Source: Chloroflexota bacterium
GTDB taxonomy: Bacteria; Chloroflexota; Anaerolineae; Anaerolineales; UBA4823
DNA: 64,000 nucleotides
Direction of reading: 5' to 3'
NCBI GenBank assembly: GCA_029265355.1
Contig: JAJUJL010000003.1
Coordinates: 265,102 to 329,101 of the forward strand
Every line of letters starts with the position of its first letter. Position 1 is the first letter of the stretch. Both the position numbers and the translations under genes were made by a program. Positions 9,326-18,474 of the stretch are shown piece after piece. The notes beneath the pieces are model-generated. The model had not been told where the DNA came from, did not search any database, and saw only the letters and a program-made list of their open reading frames with translations.

Positions 9326-10525
9326 ATGAAAAGATCAATCTACAAACCCGTTCTCGCAGCAACGACCCTGCTGCTGTTTGCACTGGCGTGCGGTTTGCCG
9401 CTACCCACCCCCGCCCCGCTGGCGACCGTCGATACGGCTCCTTTGTATACCCAGGCAGCCGAGACGCTGGTGGCTCAGCTCACCCATGCAGCGGAAGAGA
9501 TTGCGGCAACCCAGCAAGCGCCCGTAGCCAGCCCAACCCAAGCCGCAGCGATCGTTGATACCCCCACGCCGCTGCCAACCCTGGCGCCCCCGGCCACTCC
9601 CACGCCCTTTCCCACAGCCTCGCCCTTTCCCACCATCACCCCAATACTCGCCACAGCCACCCCCGAGAAACTCTGCAACGCGGCGCGCTTTGTCGAAGAT
9701 GTCACCATCCCCGACGGTACCCGCCTGAACCCGGGCGAGAGTTTCGTCAAAATTTGGGAACTGGAGAATGTTGGTACCTGTACATGGAGCGAAGACTACG
9801 AGCTGGTTTTCTCGCGCGGCGATCAGATGAGCGGTCCGGACAGCCTGTCCATCGATCAAGAAGTTGCACCGGGGGATAGCATCCAAATTGGTGTCGACCT
9901 GATCGCGCCGACCAGCAAAGGCGAGTACCGCGGCTATTGGTTACTGAGCGACGAAGAGGGCGAGACCTTCGGCGTTGGCTCCAGCGCGAAATCCGCCTTC
10001 TGGGTAGACATCGAGGTGCGGGAGGTCAATAGCGGGATTGTGTACGATTTCGTCGCCAACTACTGCTCAGCCACCTGGCAAAGCAGCGCCCGCACGCTGC
10101 CCTGCCCCGGAAAGGGCGATGAACCCTCCGGTTTCGTTCGGCGCCTCGACCGGCCTGAGCAGGAAAACCGCACCGAGAACGAACCTGCCCTGTGGACAAA
10201 TCCGGAAATGGAAGACGGCGGATGGATCACAGGCACCTATCCGGCAATCACTGTCAAGAAAGGCGATCGCTTCCTGGCTGATGTCGGCTGCCTGAAGGAT
10301 GCGAAGAAATGCGATGTGCTCTTCCGATTGGATTACAAAATCGGCTCCGGTGCAGTCAAGAACCTGGGAGAATGGAATGAAGTCTATGATGGCAACATCA
10401 CCCGCATCGATGTCGATTTGAGCGATCTGGCGGGTAAAGAAGTCCGCTTCATCCTGACCGTCACCACAAACGGCGAGTATGAAGAGGACGAAGCTTTCTG
10501 GCTGGTTCCTCAGATCAAGCGCTGA
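9326..10525 (+). CDS. Lipoprotein with NBR1-type Ig-like domain
   Basis: A 399-residue surface protein. The signal peptide ends in the lipobox ALAC (Cys about 23) and is followed by a Pro/Thr/Ala-rich spacer to about residue 110. Residues about 113-235 match the Ig-like domain of the NBR1 central-domain family, with DGTRLNPGESFVKIWELENV, then GTCTWSEDYELVF and GEYRGYWLLSDEEG. The C-terminal 150 residues look like a beta-rich ligand-binding module and contain four Cys. These proteins are common on Anaerolineae cell surfaces, but their ligands are unknown. A GGAGG site precedes the ATG. It appears monocistronic. Confidence 0.8.
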   Translation: MKRSIYKPVLAATTLLLFALACGLPLPTPAPLATVDTAPLYTQAAETLVAQLTHAAEEIAATQQAPVASPTQAAAIVDTPTPLPTLAPPATPTPFPTASPFPTITPILATATPEKLCNAARFVEDVTIPDGTRLNPGESFVKIWELENVGTCTWSEDYELVFSRGDQMSGPDSLSIDQEVAPGDSIQIGVDLIAPTSKGEYRGYWLLSDEEGETFGVGSSAKSAFWVDIEVREVNSGIVYDFVANYCSATWQSSARTLPCPGKGDEPSGFVRRLDRPEQENRTENEPALWTNPEMEDGGWITGTYPAITVKKGDRFLADVGCLKDAKKCDVLFRLDYKIGSGAVKNLGEWNEVYDGNITRIDVDLSDLAGKEVRFILTVTTNGEYEEDEAFWLVPQIKR

Positions 10526-10533
10526 TCGAACGA

Positions 10534-10585
10534 CCCTCTCCTGATTGAATAGACTCATGCTCCATCGCCAGGAGAGGGATATTCT
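10534..10585. terminator. Hairpin terminator between convergent genes
   Basis: CCCTCTCCTG (10534-10543) pairs perfectly with CAGGAGAGGG (10569-10578), with a 25-nt loop, and a T-rich run follows on the plus strand. It lies between the lipoprotein gene and the convergent propeller gene, so it can serve either direction. The large loop makes it weaker than a classical terminator. Confidence 0.6.
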
Positions 10586-10598
10586 TTTCTATCCGCTG

Positions 10599-12404
10599 TC
10601 AACTTAAGACAATCGCTAATTGAAATACGCACCCGTTGCTGGTCAGCCCAACGACCTGCGCGCGGTGATCATCGAGCGAGACCAGCTTCAGATCAACAAT
10701 CCCATCCTGAGTCATCTCACACGGCAGCCCAGACCAGGTGATCACATCGCTGGAGAAAAAGAGCCTGTCCGCAGTTGCCGCAATCAAGCCGACCCCAGGC
10801 AAAGCCAAAAGAGATAGCACAGGTGCGTCGTCCCCGCTGATACGTATCCGTTGCCAGCCATCCTGAGACTGAACCAGGATGATCGACCCGAGCGCCAGGT
10901 ACCAACGTCGATCGAGATACGCACAGCGAACCGCTGGGTGAGTCGTTGATTCGACTCTCAACAACTCCCAATGATCTCCAAGATCTTCGCTGCGCCAGAA
11001 TTCAAGGCGCGCTTCGCTCTCAGCACGGCTGACCACCAGCATCGTGCTTTCCAGGGCAGTTGCGGCTGAACCGTAGATGGCGATGACTGCGCCTCGGCAG
11101 GGAGAATGCGTCCGAATCCAGGCCTTATCAGGGCTGGGTTTACGCCATAAGCTGCCATCCGCTGCGCCAGCCCAAACCCCCGAGCTGCTTTGCGCCAGGC
11201 TGATCACTTCGCCGCCCCAAGACGCATCTTCAAAGTTAGCCCGCTTCGCGCCCAGGCGGATCACTTCTGGTCCGCACGCCGCCAACAGGTCTTGCCCTTC
11301 CCAGCTCAGCGCCAGTGGATTGATTGCCTCGCCATCTGGGCTGTGAGCTTCTTGCCAACTGATGCCGCCATCTTCACTCAGCCAGACACCCTCGCGCATA
11401 CCGCCGACTGCCAGCGGTTGCTCGCTGTTGACAGCAAGGCTATGCACCTGCCGGGCTACGAACGTATCATCCTGTTCCCAGGTACTGCCCAGGTCAGGCG
11501 AGCGGAATAAGCCTCGCGCCCCTGCACCCGCCAGAATGATCCCGTCGATCTCCGCCAGAGTCAGGATAGCGCCTGGGAGAACTGCGAGCAGTGCCCAGCT
11601 CACCCCTGCATCCACCGAAGTAAAAATCTCGCCTGCCCCGGTGCCTGCCATGAGCGTGTGATTGGAGAGAAACAGCAAGCAGTTTATGGGATGTTCTTCA
11701 TCGGAGACAGGTTTACACACCGCCCAACTCCTGCCCTGGTTGCGGGAAATATGAACGCTTCCTTCAGCCGTGCCCGCCGCAACCAATCCATCCTGCCAAT
11801 AATTCGGGCTCACCGCCAGGCATAACACTGCCTCGTCTACCAGGCCAGCAGGTTGCCAGGCGCGCCCGGCATTGGGTGAATAATAGACGCCCTGCTCCAA
11901 CGCAGCAAAAACCGGTTCCTTGCGCTGCCAGTGAGGCGCAACGGCAAGGGCGTTCACCTGGAAATTCCGCAATCCAAAATTTGCCAGCTTCCATGAACGC
12001 CCTCCATCCACAGAGCGAAGGATACCGTGTGTTTCTGTCCCGGCGAGCGCCACACCATCCTGCACAAAGGAAGGCGAAAGCGCCAGGCTGGTTATAGCTG
12101 TGATCTGTGGGGGGATTGCGCAGCGCTGCCAGGTTCTACCGCGGTCAGCCGAACGAACCAACACAGCGTCATATCCTCCAGCCAATATCATCCGATGACG
12201 AACAGCGATCACCGGCGCATCGCGCCGAGGAAATCCTCTCAGCACAGGCCGCCAGGCAAATTCATCCTGGTGGAACAAACCCGCCCCCGTCCCCGCCCAC
12301 AGCCTACCGGCCTCATCGCTCGCCAGGGAGAGCACCACGCCGCCCGCTGGAAGTGAGCCGGTTCGCGTGCAAACGACCCGCACCTCAGCAACCTCACGGT
12401 TCAT
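10599..12404 (-). CDS. Cytoplasmic Asp-box (BNR/sortilin-like) beta-propeller protein
   Basis: The 601-residue protein consists of repeated blades with Asp-box motifs of the SxDxGxxW type: SADRGRTW, SVDGGRSW, SPNAGRAW, SRNQGRSW, SVDAGVSW, SPDLGSTW and SEDGGISW. Such folds occur in sialidases, Ycf48 assembly factors and sortilin/Vps10. No signal peptide or membrane helix is present, so it should stay in the cytoplasm, unlike most sialidases. Its start overlaps the end of the chaperonin-like gene by 11 nt, which implies translational coupling and a joint function. No catalytic sialidase residues could be assigned. A scaffold or client-recognition role is an inference. Confidence 0.75.
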   Translation of the reverse strand: MNREVAEVRVVCTRTGSLPAGGVVLSLASDEAGRLWAGTGAGLFHQDEFAWRPVLRGFPRRDAPVIAVRHRMILAGGYDAVLVRSADRGRTWQRCAIPPQITAITSLALSPSFVQDGVALAGTETHGILRSVDGGRSWKLANFGLRNFQVNALAVAPHWQRKEPVFAALEQGVYYSPNAGRAWQPAGLVDEAVLCLAVSPNYWQDGLVAAGTAEGSVHISRNQGRSWAVCKPVSDEEHPINCLLFLSNHTLMAGTGAGEIFTSVDAGVSWALLAVLPGAILTLAEIDGIILAGAGARGLFRSPDLGSTWEQDDTFVARQVHSLAVNSEQPLAVGGMREGVWLSEDGGISWQEAHSPDGEAINPLALSWEGQDLLAACGPEVIRLGAKRANFEDASWGGEVISLAQSSSGVWAGAADGSLWRKPSPDKAWIRTHSPCRGAVIAIYGSAATALESTMLVVSRAESEARLEFWRSEDLGDHWELLRVESTTHPAVRCAYLDRRWYLALGSIILVQSQDGWQRIRISGDDAPVLSLLALPGVGLIAATADRLFFSSDVITWSGLPCEMTQDGIVDLKLVSLDDHRAQVVGLTSNGCVFQLAIVLS

Positions 12405-14016
12405 AGCTCACTCTCGGTTTACGCTTCAAGATCAGAACTTCCGTGCCCAGAGCCATGGCTGCGCCGCTCACCGCGGTCTCCAGTGCAATAGCCAGAACCC
12501 GATAGGCATCCAAGATCCCCGCTGGATGGGCGGCAGATAACTTTTTATGAATCACGTCGAAAACTGTATCGGGATTGCCCTGCTGAACTTGCGCCAGGAT
12601 CAACCCCGACGAGGGTATGTGTGCATTTGCCAGCAGCCTGCGAAAAGGCGCTTCCAGGCTGATAGCCAGTGCGCGCACCCCCGCAGTTTGATCTGCGGTC
12701 AGCCCGCTGCTCCCAGAGGTCAATTTTTTCAACTCTGGTATGCAACGCAGAAAAGCGCTGCCCCCGCCGGCGAGCACGCCATCTTGCAGAGCGGCCTGGA
12801 TGGCCTTGATTCCCTGGCCGGCCTTCGTCTTGAGTGCGCTGCGCTCTGCGGCAGTGTGCGCCCCGATTTTTAAGACTGCCATGCTTCCGGCCATCCTGCC
12901 AAGGCGCATTTGCATTTCTTCCAGGTCGCTCTGGTTGCCACCCAATGAAACGACGCGCTGCTGGAGCTGCCTGATCCGCTCTTGAATTTCGATGAGGTCG
13001 CCTGCCCCTCCGCTCACCTGCAGGTATTGCAAATCTGCTTCAACTCGCCGCGCCGAACCGAGATTTCCGGCCCGAACGGAGCGGAATCCTCGATCGAATT
13101 TGGCAGAAAATATTCTGGCGCCGGTCAGTGCAGCCAAATCTTCGAAATCTCCCGCGCCAAGCTCACCCACCCGTTCCAACGAAACTGCTGCAATCTTCAG
13201 TTTCGACTTTAGATGAGTGGTGACAATCAGGTTGAGCGCGTCTTCGCTGATTTTTTGGGCAACCAATAACAGGTGAGGTGGATCACACCGGATAGCGAAT
13301 TCCAGCAATGGCGCTACTTCCTCAATCTCGGTCAAGTTCCCTTCATACAGCGCCACCTGGCAATGATCCAGGCCCGTGGTATGCGCCTCGGGAGAGTTCA
13401 TCAGGTGAGGAGAAACCAGCGCTGCTCGCCATCGTCCCCCATCAACGTACTCGCGTTCCAGGTATGGCGCAGCATATTCCTCGATCAGGACGTGACCCGA
13501 AGCGCCAAGAATCCCGAATATTTCACCCAACATAAACGCCAGCTCATCATCGCCGGTGACCGATCTGGCAATCGCCTCCAAATCACTTTCATCCTTCACC
13601 GGCTGCTTGAGCGATTGCAGTGTACGCAAGGCATGTTCAGCGCCAATGCGAAGGCCCTGTTGCACTTCCACCGCGTGCGCGCCAGCCAAACAAACCCTCA
13701 GCGCTTGATCGAAGATCGCCTGCGCCAGGATGGCGCTCGTCGCGCCGCCATCCCCAACCCTCTCCCGCACACGCCAGACCAGGTTGCGCATCATCATTGC
13801 GCCGACATCCATGCTGCTCTCCCCCAGCGATGTCACCCGCCGCACCATCGTAGCCGCATCCGTGAGCACTTCTGGTTGCGGCTTGAGCGTATCCTGATAC
13901 AGGACAACACCGCGCGTCGGTCCATAGGTACATGCGACCAGGTCTGCCAATTGATCGAAGCCCTTTTTCAGGCGGACAACCGATTCTGGGTAAGTGATGA
14001 CTGCCGGTTTATGCAT
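12394..14016 (-). CDS. Divergent group I chaperonin-like protein, predicted hydrolysis-defective
   Basis: The 540 residues align along the full length of GroEL: equatorial TYGPTRGV (GroEL GPKGRN), LTDAATM (Asp52 kept), GDGGATSA (Asp87 kept, two following Thr lost), an apical domain with REYVDGGRW and a long helical hairpin, then AGGG. The position of GroEL Asp398, the residue that activates water for ATP hydrolysis, is Gln401 here. The C-terminal GGM tail is missing and no groES lies nearby. ATG 14016 is used; a TTG at 14049 in the same frame is possible. The gene overlaps a propeller gene downstream. It is probably a specialised, slow or non-cycling chaperonin paralogue rather than the housekeeping GroEL. 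Confidence 0.8.
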   Translation of the reverse strand: MHKPAVITYPESVVRLKKGFDQLADLVACTYGPTRGVVLYQDTLKPQPEVLTDAATMVRRVTSLGESSMDVGAMMMRNLVWRVRERVGDGGATSAILAQAIFDQALRVCLAGAHAVEVQQGLRIGAEHALRTLQSLKQPVKDESDLEAIARSVTGDDELAFMLGEIFGILGASGHVLIEEYAAPYLEREYVDGGRWRAALVSPHLMNSPEAHTTGLDHCQVALYEGNLTEIEEVAPLLEFAIRCDPPHLLLVAQKISEDALNLIVTTHLKSKLKIAAVSLERVGELGAGDFEDLAALTGARIFSAKFDRGFRSVRAGNLGSARRVEADLQYLQVSGGAGDLIEIQERIRQLQQRVVSLGGNQSDLEEMQMRLGRMAGSMAVLKIGAHTAAERSALKTKAGQGIKAIQAALQDGVLAGGGSAFLRCIPELKKLTSGSSGLTADQTAGVRALAISLEAPFRRLLANAHIPSSGLILAQVQQGNPDTVFDVIHKKLSAAHPAGILDAYRVLAIALETAVSGAAMALGTEVLILKRKPRVSYEP

Positions 14017-14059
14017 CGTCAAAGCGTCCAACCTATGATGTGCGGTCAAAAAATACTTC

Positions 14060-14088
14060 TTGACACCTGGGTTGCATTATTATACAAT
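14060..14088 (+). promoter_or_regulatory. Sigma-70-type promoter for the ROK regulator, with an opposing -10 box
   Basis: TTGACA (14060-14065) and TACAAT (14083-14088) are separated by exactly 17 nt, close to consensus, about 65 nt before the ROK gene. On the opposite strand a perfect TATAAT lies at 14084-14079, suitably placed for the divergent chaperonin gene, though with no clear -35 box. Transcription in the two directions therefore probably competes or is co-regulated. Confidence 0.7.
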
Positions 14089-14153
14089 AAAAACGGTATA
14101 TTTATTTTTTCAACTTTATTAAACAAATCAAGGCTACCCCACGATTTCTGTTG

Positions 14154-15392
14154 ATGAAGGGCTCACCTACCTTCCCTGGCAGCAACATCACCCTGGTTAA
14201 ATCCCACAACCTCAGGGCTGTATTGTTGAGTTTCCTTCATCAAGAACACATCTCGCGTATCCAGCTTGCCCGCCAGACAAATTTATCCAGCACCACCATT
14301 ACAAACCTGATCTCAGAACTTCTCGAGCAGGGAATCGTCATCGAGGAAGGCGTCGAGACCGCCCCGAATGCACGACGCCTGGGTCGTCCTCCGACTGCTT
14401 TGAAGTTGGTGCCAGATGCTCGCTACGCAATCGGTGTGCACATTGGTATCGGCCTGGTACGGGTAGCCATTGCCGATCTCTATGCCCGGCTGATCTACAA
14501 CCAGTTTATGAATTTCGACATCGCTACCCCTGCCGAGATCGTCTTGGATCGCATCGTGAACGAGATACAAACTGGCATCCAGCACAGTGGCATCACCCCT
14601 GAGCGCATCCTGGGAGTCGGCGTCGGCGCATCGGGATTGGTCAACTTCTCGGAGGGCGTGAATATCCTTGCCCCAAACCTCGAGTGGGTCAATATTCCTG
14701 TTCGCGATTATTTGCATCGCGCATTGAACCTGCCTGTCGTCGTGGATAACAATGTCCGTACCATGGCGCTGGGGGAAGCGTTTTTTGGTGCTGGGAAAGG
14801 CGCGAATTCACTCGCCTTTGTCTACGGCAGAGTTGGTGTTGGCGCCGGTTTTGTGGTCAATGGGCAGGTATTCCGGGGCAGCGCTGCAGGAGCGGGTGAA
14901 ATCGGTCACGTCAAGATGATTTCTAGCCCTGCAGAAACCTGCCGCTGCGGGAAGCAAGGTTGCCTGGAAACCCTGGTTTCTGAAACCGTGCTCATACGCG
15001 AAGCAAAAAAGCTGGCCGAGCGTTACCCCCAGGGTGTGCTGGCTTCGCTCATCAAGCAACAGAATGATAAGAACCTTACGGACACCATTTTTGACGCCGC
15101 ACGCCAGGGCGACCAGCACGTGAGAGAACTGATCCAAACCCAGGCATGCTACCTCGGCATTGCTTTGGCAAACGTGGTCAATATGATCAATCCAGAATTG
15201 ATCATCCTGGGAGGGCTTTTTGCCCAAGGCGAAGATCTGATTGTGCCCATTGCCTCAGAAACGATGCGCAAGCAGGCATTTGCTGGGCTCGGCGACAGTG
15301 TCACGGTGCGCACCACGAGCTTTGGCTGGCGCGCTGGCGTCACCGGAGCAGCCGCGCTGGCATTGATGACATTTTTCTACCAGGAACCTTAG
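14154..15392 (+). CDS. ROK-family transcriptional regulator (NagC/XylR type)
   Basis: The protein has about 412 residues. The N-terminal 75 residues form a winged helix-turn-helix (ISRIQLARQTNLSSTTITNL), followed by a ROK sugar-kinase-like domain with GVHIGIGLVRVAIADL and the zinc-binding signature CRCGKQGCLETL. ROK repressors sense sugars or sugar phosphates, and this one heads a carbohydrate gene region, so it probably controls the genes downstream. An ATG at 14154 follows a TTG at 14151. The stop is 8 nt before the next gene, suggesting one transcript. Whether residual kinase activity remains cannot be judged here. Confidence 0.88.
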   Translation: MKGSPTFPGSNITLVKSHNLRAVLLSFLHQEHISRIQLARQTNLSSTTITNLISELLEQGIVIEEGVETAPNARRLGRPPTALKLVPDARYAIGVHIGIGLVRVAIADLYARLIYNQFMNFDIATPAEIVLDRIVNEIQTGIQHSGITPERILGVGVGASGLVNFSEGVNILAPNLEWVNIPVRDYLHRALNLPVVVDNNVRTMALGEAFFGAGKGANSLAFVYGRVGVGAGFVVNGQVFRGSAAGAGEIGHVKMISSPAETCRCGKQGCLETLVSETVLIREAKKLAERYPQGVLASLIKQQNDKNLTDTIFDAARQGDQHVRELIQTQACYLGIALANVVNMINPELIILGGLFAQGEDLIVPIASETMRKQAFAGLGDSVTVRTTSFGWRAGVTGAAALALMTFFYQEP

Positions 15393-15400
15393 GAGCCTTT

Positions 15401-16762
15401 ATGACGCACCTCCGCATCGCATTTGCACCCCTGGCCCGCACAACTTTCGACATGTCATTAGCAAACGAGGTCACCCAGTCGGCGCGCCAAAGCCTGGCGG
15501 AGGCAGGCTTTGAACTGGTCGGTCCCGCGGAGTTGATCACGGATGCTGCATCAGCGCAGGCTGCAGCCCACGCCCTTCGCCAGGAGACAGTTGATCTGCT
15601 CTTGATCTTCCAGGCGACATTTGCCGATAGCACCATGCTCCATGCCCTGGCAGATCAAATCACCGCACCCATCTTTTTGTGGGCTGTCCCTGAACCTCAT
15701 ACCGGAGGGCGCTTAAGGTTGAATTCGTTTTGCGGCATCAACCTGGCTGGTCACGCCCTGACACTGCAAGGCAAGAAATATGATTACACATTCTCTCCTC
15801 CGGGAGATGAGCAGGCCATCGAAGCGGTGCGTACCCGCGCACAGGCTGGCCGCGTCCTGCGCAAGCTTCGCGAGGCGCAGCTTGGCGTGGTTGGCGAACA
15901 CCCGGCCGGAATGGATACCTGCCACCTGGATATGGGTTATTTGAATGAGACGCTTGGTTTACGTGTGCAGCGCATCGAGCTCCAGGAAGTGTTCCAGCGC
16001 GCCAGGGCGATCAGCCCTGCGGAGATCACCCGCGTGCGGGAGAGATTATCTCAAAAGCTTCCCAACCTGGATCAACTCGAGCAAAAGCCGCTCGCCGGAA
16101 CGCTGAGCGTGTATCGCACGCTCAAGGAGATTTGCCAGGAGCGGCGATTAGATGGACTGGCTGTGCGCTGCTGGCCCGAGTTCTTCACCGACCTGGGCTG
16201 CGCAGCCTGCGGGGCTATGTCCATGCTCACTGACGAGATGACTCCTTGCTCATGCGAAGCAGATGCGAATGGAACAGTCACCCAACTTATGCTGCAGTGG
16301 CTCAGTGAAGAGCAAGCCTTTGGCAGTGATGTAGTATCCATAGACGAACAGCGCGATGCCCTGATCTTGTGGCACTGCGGTCTGGCGCCGCTCTCCATGG
16401 CTGACCCAACCGTGACCCCACGCGGCACTATTCACTCCAACCGGAGAGTCCCGCTGAACATGGAATTTCCTCTCAAACCGGGCAAGGTGACCGTTGCGCG
16501 CCTCAACCGGCATCCCGCATCAGGGGACGATGCACAGCGCCACGCCTACCGTCTGGTGATTGGTTCCGGAGAAATGCTCTCTGCGCCGCCTGCATTCTCG
16601 GGTACCACAGGCGCCCTGCGATTTGACCGACCGGTCAGGCAGGTGATCGACACGATCTTGCGAGAAGGGCTGGAACATCATGTCTCGATGACTTACGGCA
16701 GCTACCTGCCCGCCCTGACGGTTATCGCCGACCTGTTGGAAATGCCAGTCGTCAGACTCTAG
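15401..16762 (+). CDS. L-fucose/L-arabinose isomerase-like protein
   Basis: This 453-residue protein of the FucI/AraA superfamily would interconvert an aldose and a ketose using a divalent metal. Family-like segments are CGINLAGHAL, VRCWPEFF with a catalytic-type Glu, CSCEADANG, and LILWHCGLAP with a metal-binding-type His. The frame is open further upstream, but ATG 15401 is chosen because AGGAG lies just before it and the ROK gene ends at 15392. It is shorter than FucI (about 590 residues), as in the many 'fucose isomerase-like' proteins of Chloroflexota. The actual sugar is unknown; the nearby alpha-xylosidase-type enzyme and ABC importer suggest a plant-polysaccharide-derived sugar. Confidence 0.75.
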   Translation: MTHLRIAFAPLARTTFDMSLANEVTQSARQSLAEAGFELVGPAELITDAASAQAAAHALRQETVDLLLIFQATFADSTMLHALADQITAPIFLWAVPEPHTGGRLRLNSFCGINLAGHALTLQGKKYDYTFSPPGDEQAIEAVRTRAQAGRVLRKLREAQLGVVGEHPAGMDTCHLDMGYLNETLGLRVQRIELQEVFQRARAISPAEITRVRERLSQKLPNLDQLEQKPLAGTLSVYRTLKEICQERRLDGLAVRCWPEFFTDLGCAACGAMSMLTDEMTPCSCEADANGTVTQLMLQWLSEEQAFGSDVVSIDEQRDALILWHCGLAPLSMADPTVTPRGTIHSNRRVPLNMEFPLKPGKVTVARLNRHPASGDDAQRHAYRLVIGSGEMLSAPPAFSGTTGALRFDRPVRQVIDTILREGLEHHVSMTYGSYLPALTVIADLLEMPVVRL

Positions 16763-16884
16763 ATACGACCCAACCCTTAGTGAAAGGAGGCATCCTGATT
16801 ACAGGATTTTCAACAACTGCTCTCACCCGTTGGATTCAAGGACAAGAGGACCATTCATCCGAATTGAAGAGGAGATAGAAAACC

Positions 16885-18282
16885 ATGGAAGAAAAAAACA
16901 ACCGTGTGCAGCTTACCCGCCGGGATTTTCTCAAGCTCGGCGCATCCGGTGTTGCAGCGTTGGTGCTCTCCCGCTGTGCCCCAACTCCCACTCCAGAAGC
17001 TCCTGCTGCTGGCCCGGCTGCCACAGAACCCCCGATGGCGCCCACCACGGTGGAATTCCTGGCCTGGGGCGATAACGCCGATATCCCCGCCTGGGAAAAG
17101 CTCTCCAAGCTCTACATGGAACGCAATCCGAACGTGACCGTCAATGTCACTACCGTCGCTGAACCAAACGCCAACTTCTATCCGAAGCTGCAGACCTCGA
17201 TCGCTGGCGGCGCCCCTCCTCATGTATCTTCGTTCCAGGGTTGGGAATGGCAAACCTACGCCGATAAAGACCTGCTGGCGCCCATTGATGAGTATGTGAC
17301 GCGCGACGGTTTTACCGCTCCTTACCCGGATAACGTCAAAAGCATCGTGGACAGCACCTCCCGCAATGGGAAGAAGTATCTCATCCCGCTTCAGGTCGCC
17401 ACGATGCTGATGTTTTACATCAAGAAGCCCTTTGATGAAGCTGGCATTCCCTATCCCACCGATGATTGGACCTACGATGAGTTCCTCGAAATTGCTCGCA
17501 AGCTGACTGACACCAGCGGCGAGTTCAAGAAATACGGCTTGCAGGCCAATGGCAACTGGTTCCGTGACATCGGTTGGATACGCGGCACGGGCAAGCAGGA
17601 ATTCGACTCGATCGTTGATCCAAAGAAAGCCCAGTTCAGCCAGCCCGAAATCATCGATATCGTCCAGAAGATGGCTTCGGATGTGTATTACGAGATGAAG
17701 ATTTCCCCGTCACCCGCGGATCTCTCCGGTGGCGCTAACTCCTTCCAGACTGGCAATTGCGCCATGAAGTACGAGGGGCCGTGGTGGTTCCCAACCATGA
17801 ACAGCCCTGAGCTACGCGCGGAAGGCAAACAGCTCGAATTTGACGTCGTACTGATGCCCAAGATGGCGGATGAGTCCCGTCCACATCGCGGTTGGGCTGA
17901 GGGCGTGGCGCTGCTCAAGGGCGACAATGTCGAGGCAGCCTGGAAATTCGCCAGCTTCATGGCCGGCGAAGAAGGCGACAAGATCTACTCCGAGACCACG
18001 GGGCGCATGCCGAACAACCTTGCTTTGTTGGAGAGCTTCTGGCTGCCAACCGTGACCGAGAAATTCCAGCTTCAAAACGGAAAAGCTTTCATCGAAGCCT
18101 TCAGCCGCTCTGAAGTGGATGTGGTGGGCGGCGTACCGCGCAGCCTGATGTGGAGCGAGATCGTCAAACCGACCGGCTGGGATCCGCTCATCAACGGGAG
18201 CGCTAAGGCCGCTGACGTGCTGCCGGCTGTCGACCAGGCCCTCCAGGCCAAGCTGGACGAGTACTGGGCCACCCAGGGCTAA
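16885..18282 (+). CDS. ABC transporter substrate-binding protein, sugar type, Tat/lipoprotein signal
   Basis: A 465-residue extracellular solute-binding protein (family 1). The N-terminus combines a twin-arginine motif TRRDFLKLG with a lipobox-like LVLSRC (Cys about 32), then a Pro/Ala/Thr linker, so it is probably folded before export and lipid-anchored. The mature part contains the usual family sequence, with GNCAMKYEGPWWFP and KFASFMAGEEGDKIYSE. It delivers a sugar or oligosaccharide to the two permeases that follow. A stable hairpin separates it from them, which would raise its expression relative to the permeases. Confidence 0.88.
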   Translation: MEEKNNRVQLTRRDFLKLGASGVAALVLSRCAPTPTPEAPAAGPAATEPPMAPTTVEFLAWGDNADIPAWEKLSKLYMERNPNVTVNVTTVAEPNANFYPKLQTSIAGGAPPHVSSFQGWEWQTYADKDLLAPIDEYVTRDGFTAPYPDNVKSIVDSTSRNGKKYLIPLQVATMLMFYIKKPFDEAGIPYPTDDWTYDEFLEIARKLTDTSGEFKKYGLQANGNWFRDIGWIRGTGKQEFDSIVDPKKAQFSQPEIIDIVQKMASDVYYEMKISPSPADLSGGANSFQTGNCAMKYEGPWWFPTMNSPELRAEGKQLEFDVVLMPKMADESRPHRGWAEGVALLKGDNVEAAWKFASFMAGEEGDKIYSETTGRMPNNLALLESFWLPTVTEKFQLQNGKAFIEAFSRSEVDVVGGVPRSLMWSEIVKPTGWDPLINGSAKAADVLPAVDQALQAKLDEYWATQG

Positions 18283-18344
18283 GAACGTTTGCCTGCCAGG
18301 CAAGTCTTCCGGTAAACCTCCGCAGGCATCCTCATACCCGCCGA

Positions 18345-18411
18345 TCCCTATCCCTCTCGCAGTGTGCGACTGACGCAACGATCCATCGCATATTGGGATG
18401 AGGGATAGGGA
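18345..18411 (+). promoter_or_regulatory. Long inverted repeat between binding protein and permease genes
   Basis: TCCCTATCCCTC (18345-18356) pairs perfectly over 12 bp with GAGGGATAGGGA (18400-18411), enclosing a 43-nt loop. A smaller palindrome, TTGCCTG/CAGGCAA, sits at 18289-18303. No T-run follows. Such structures between a binding-protein gene and its permeases usually stabilise the upstream mRNA or partly terminate transcription. Confidence 0.6.
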
Positions 18412-18474
18412 GCCGGCTAATTGTGTACGGTGTGTCTGGCGATCACACCGATTTACCCTAGCAGGGAGATGTGA

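Noticed and set aside
12394..14016. Housekeeping GroEL
   Set aside because: No groES, no GGM tail, and the catalytic aspartate is replaced by Gln; a separate standard groEL is expected elsewhere.
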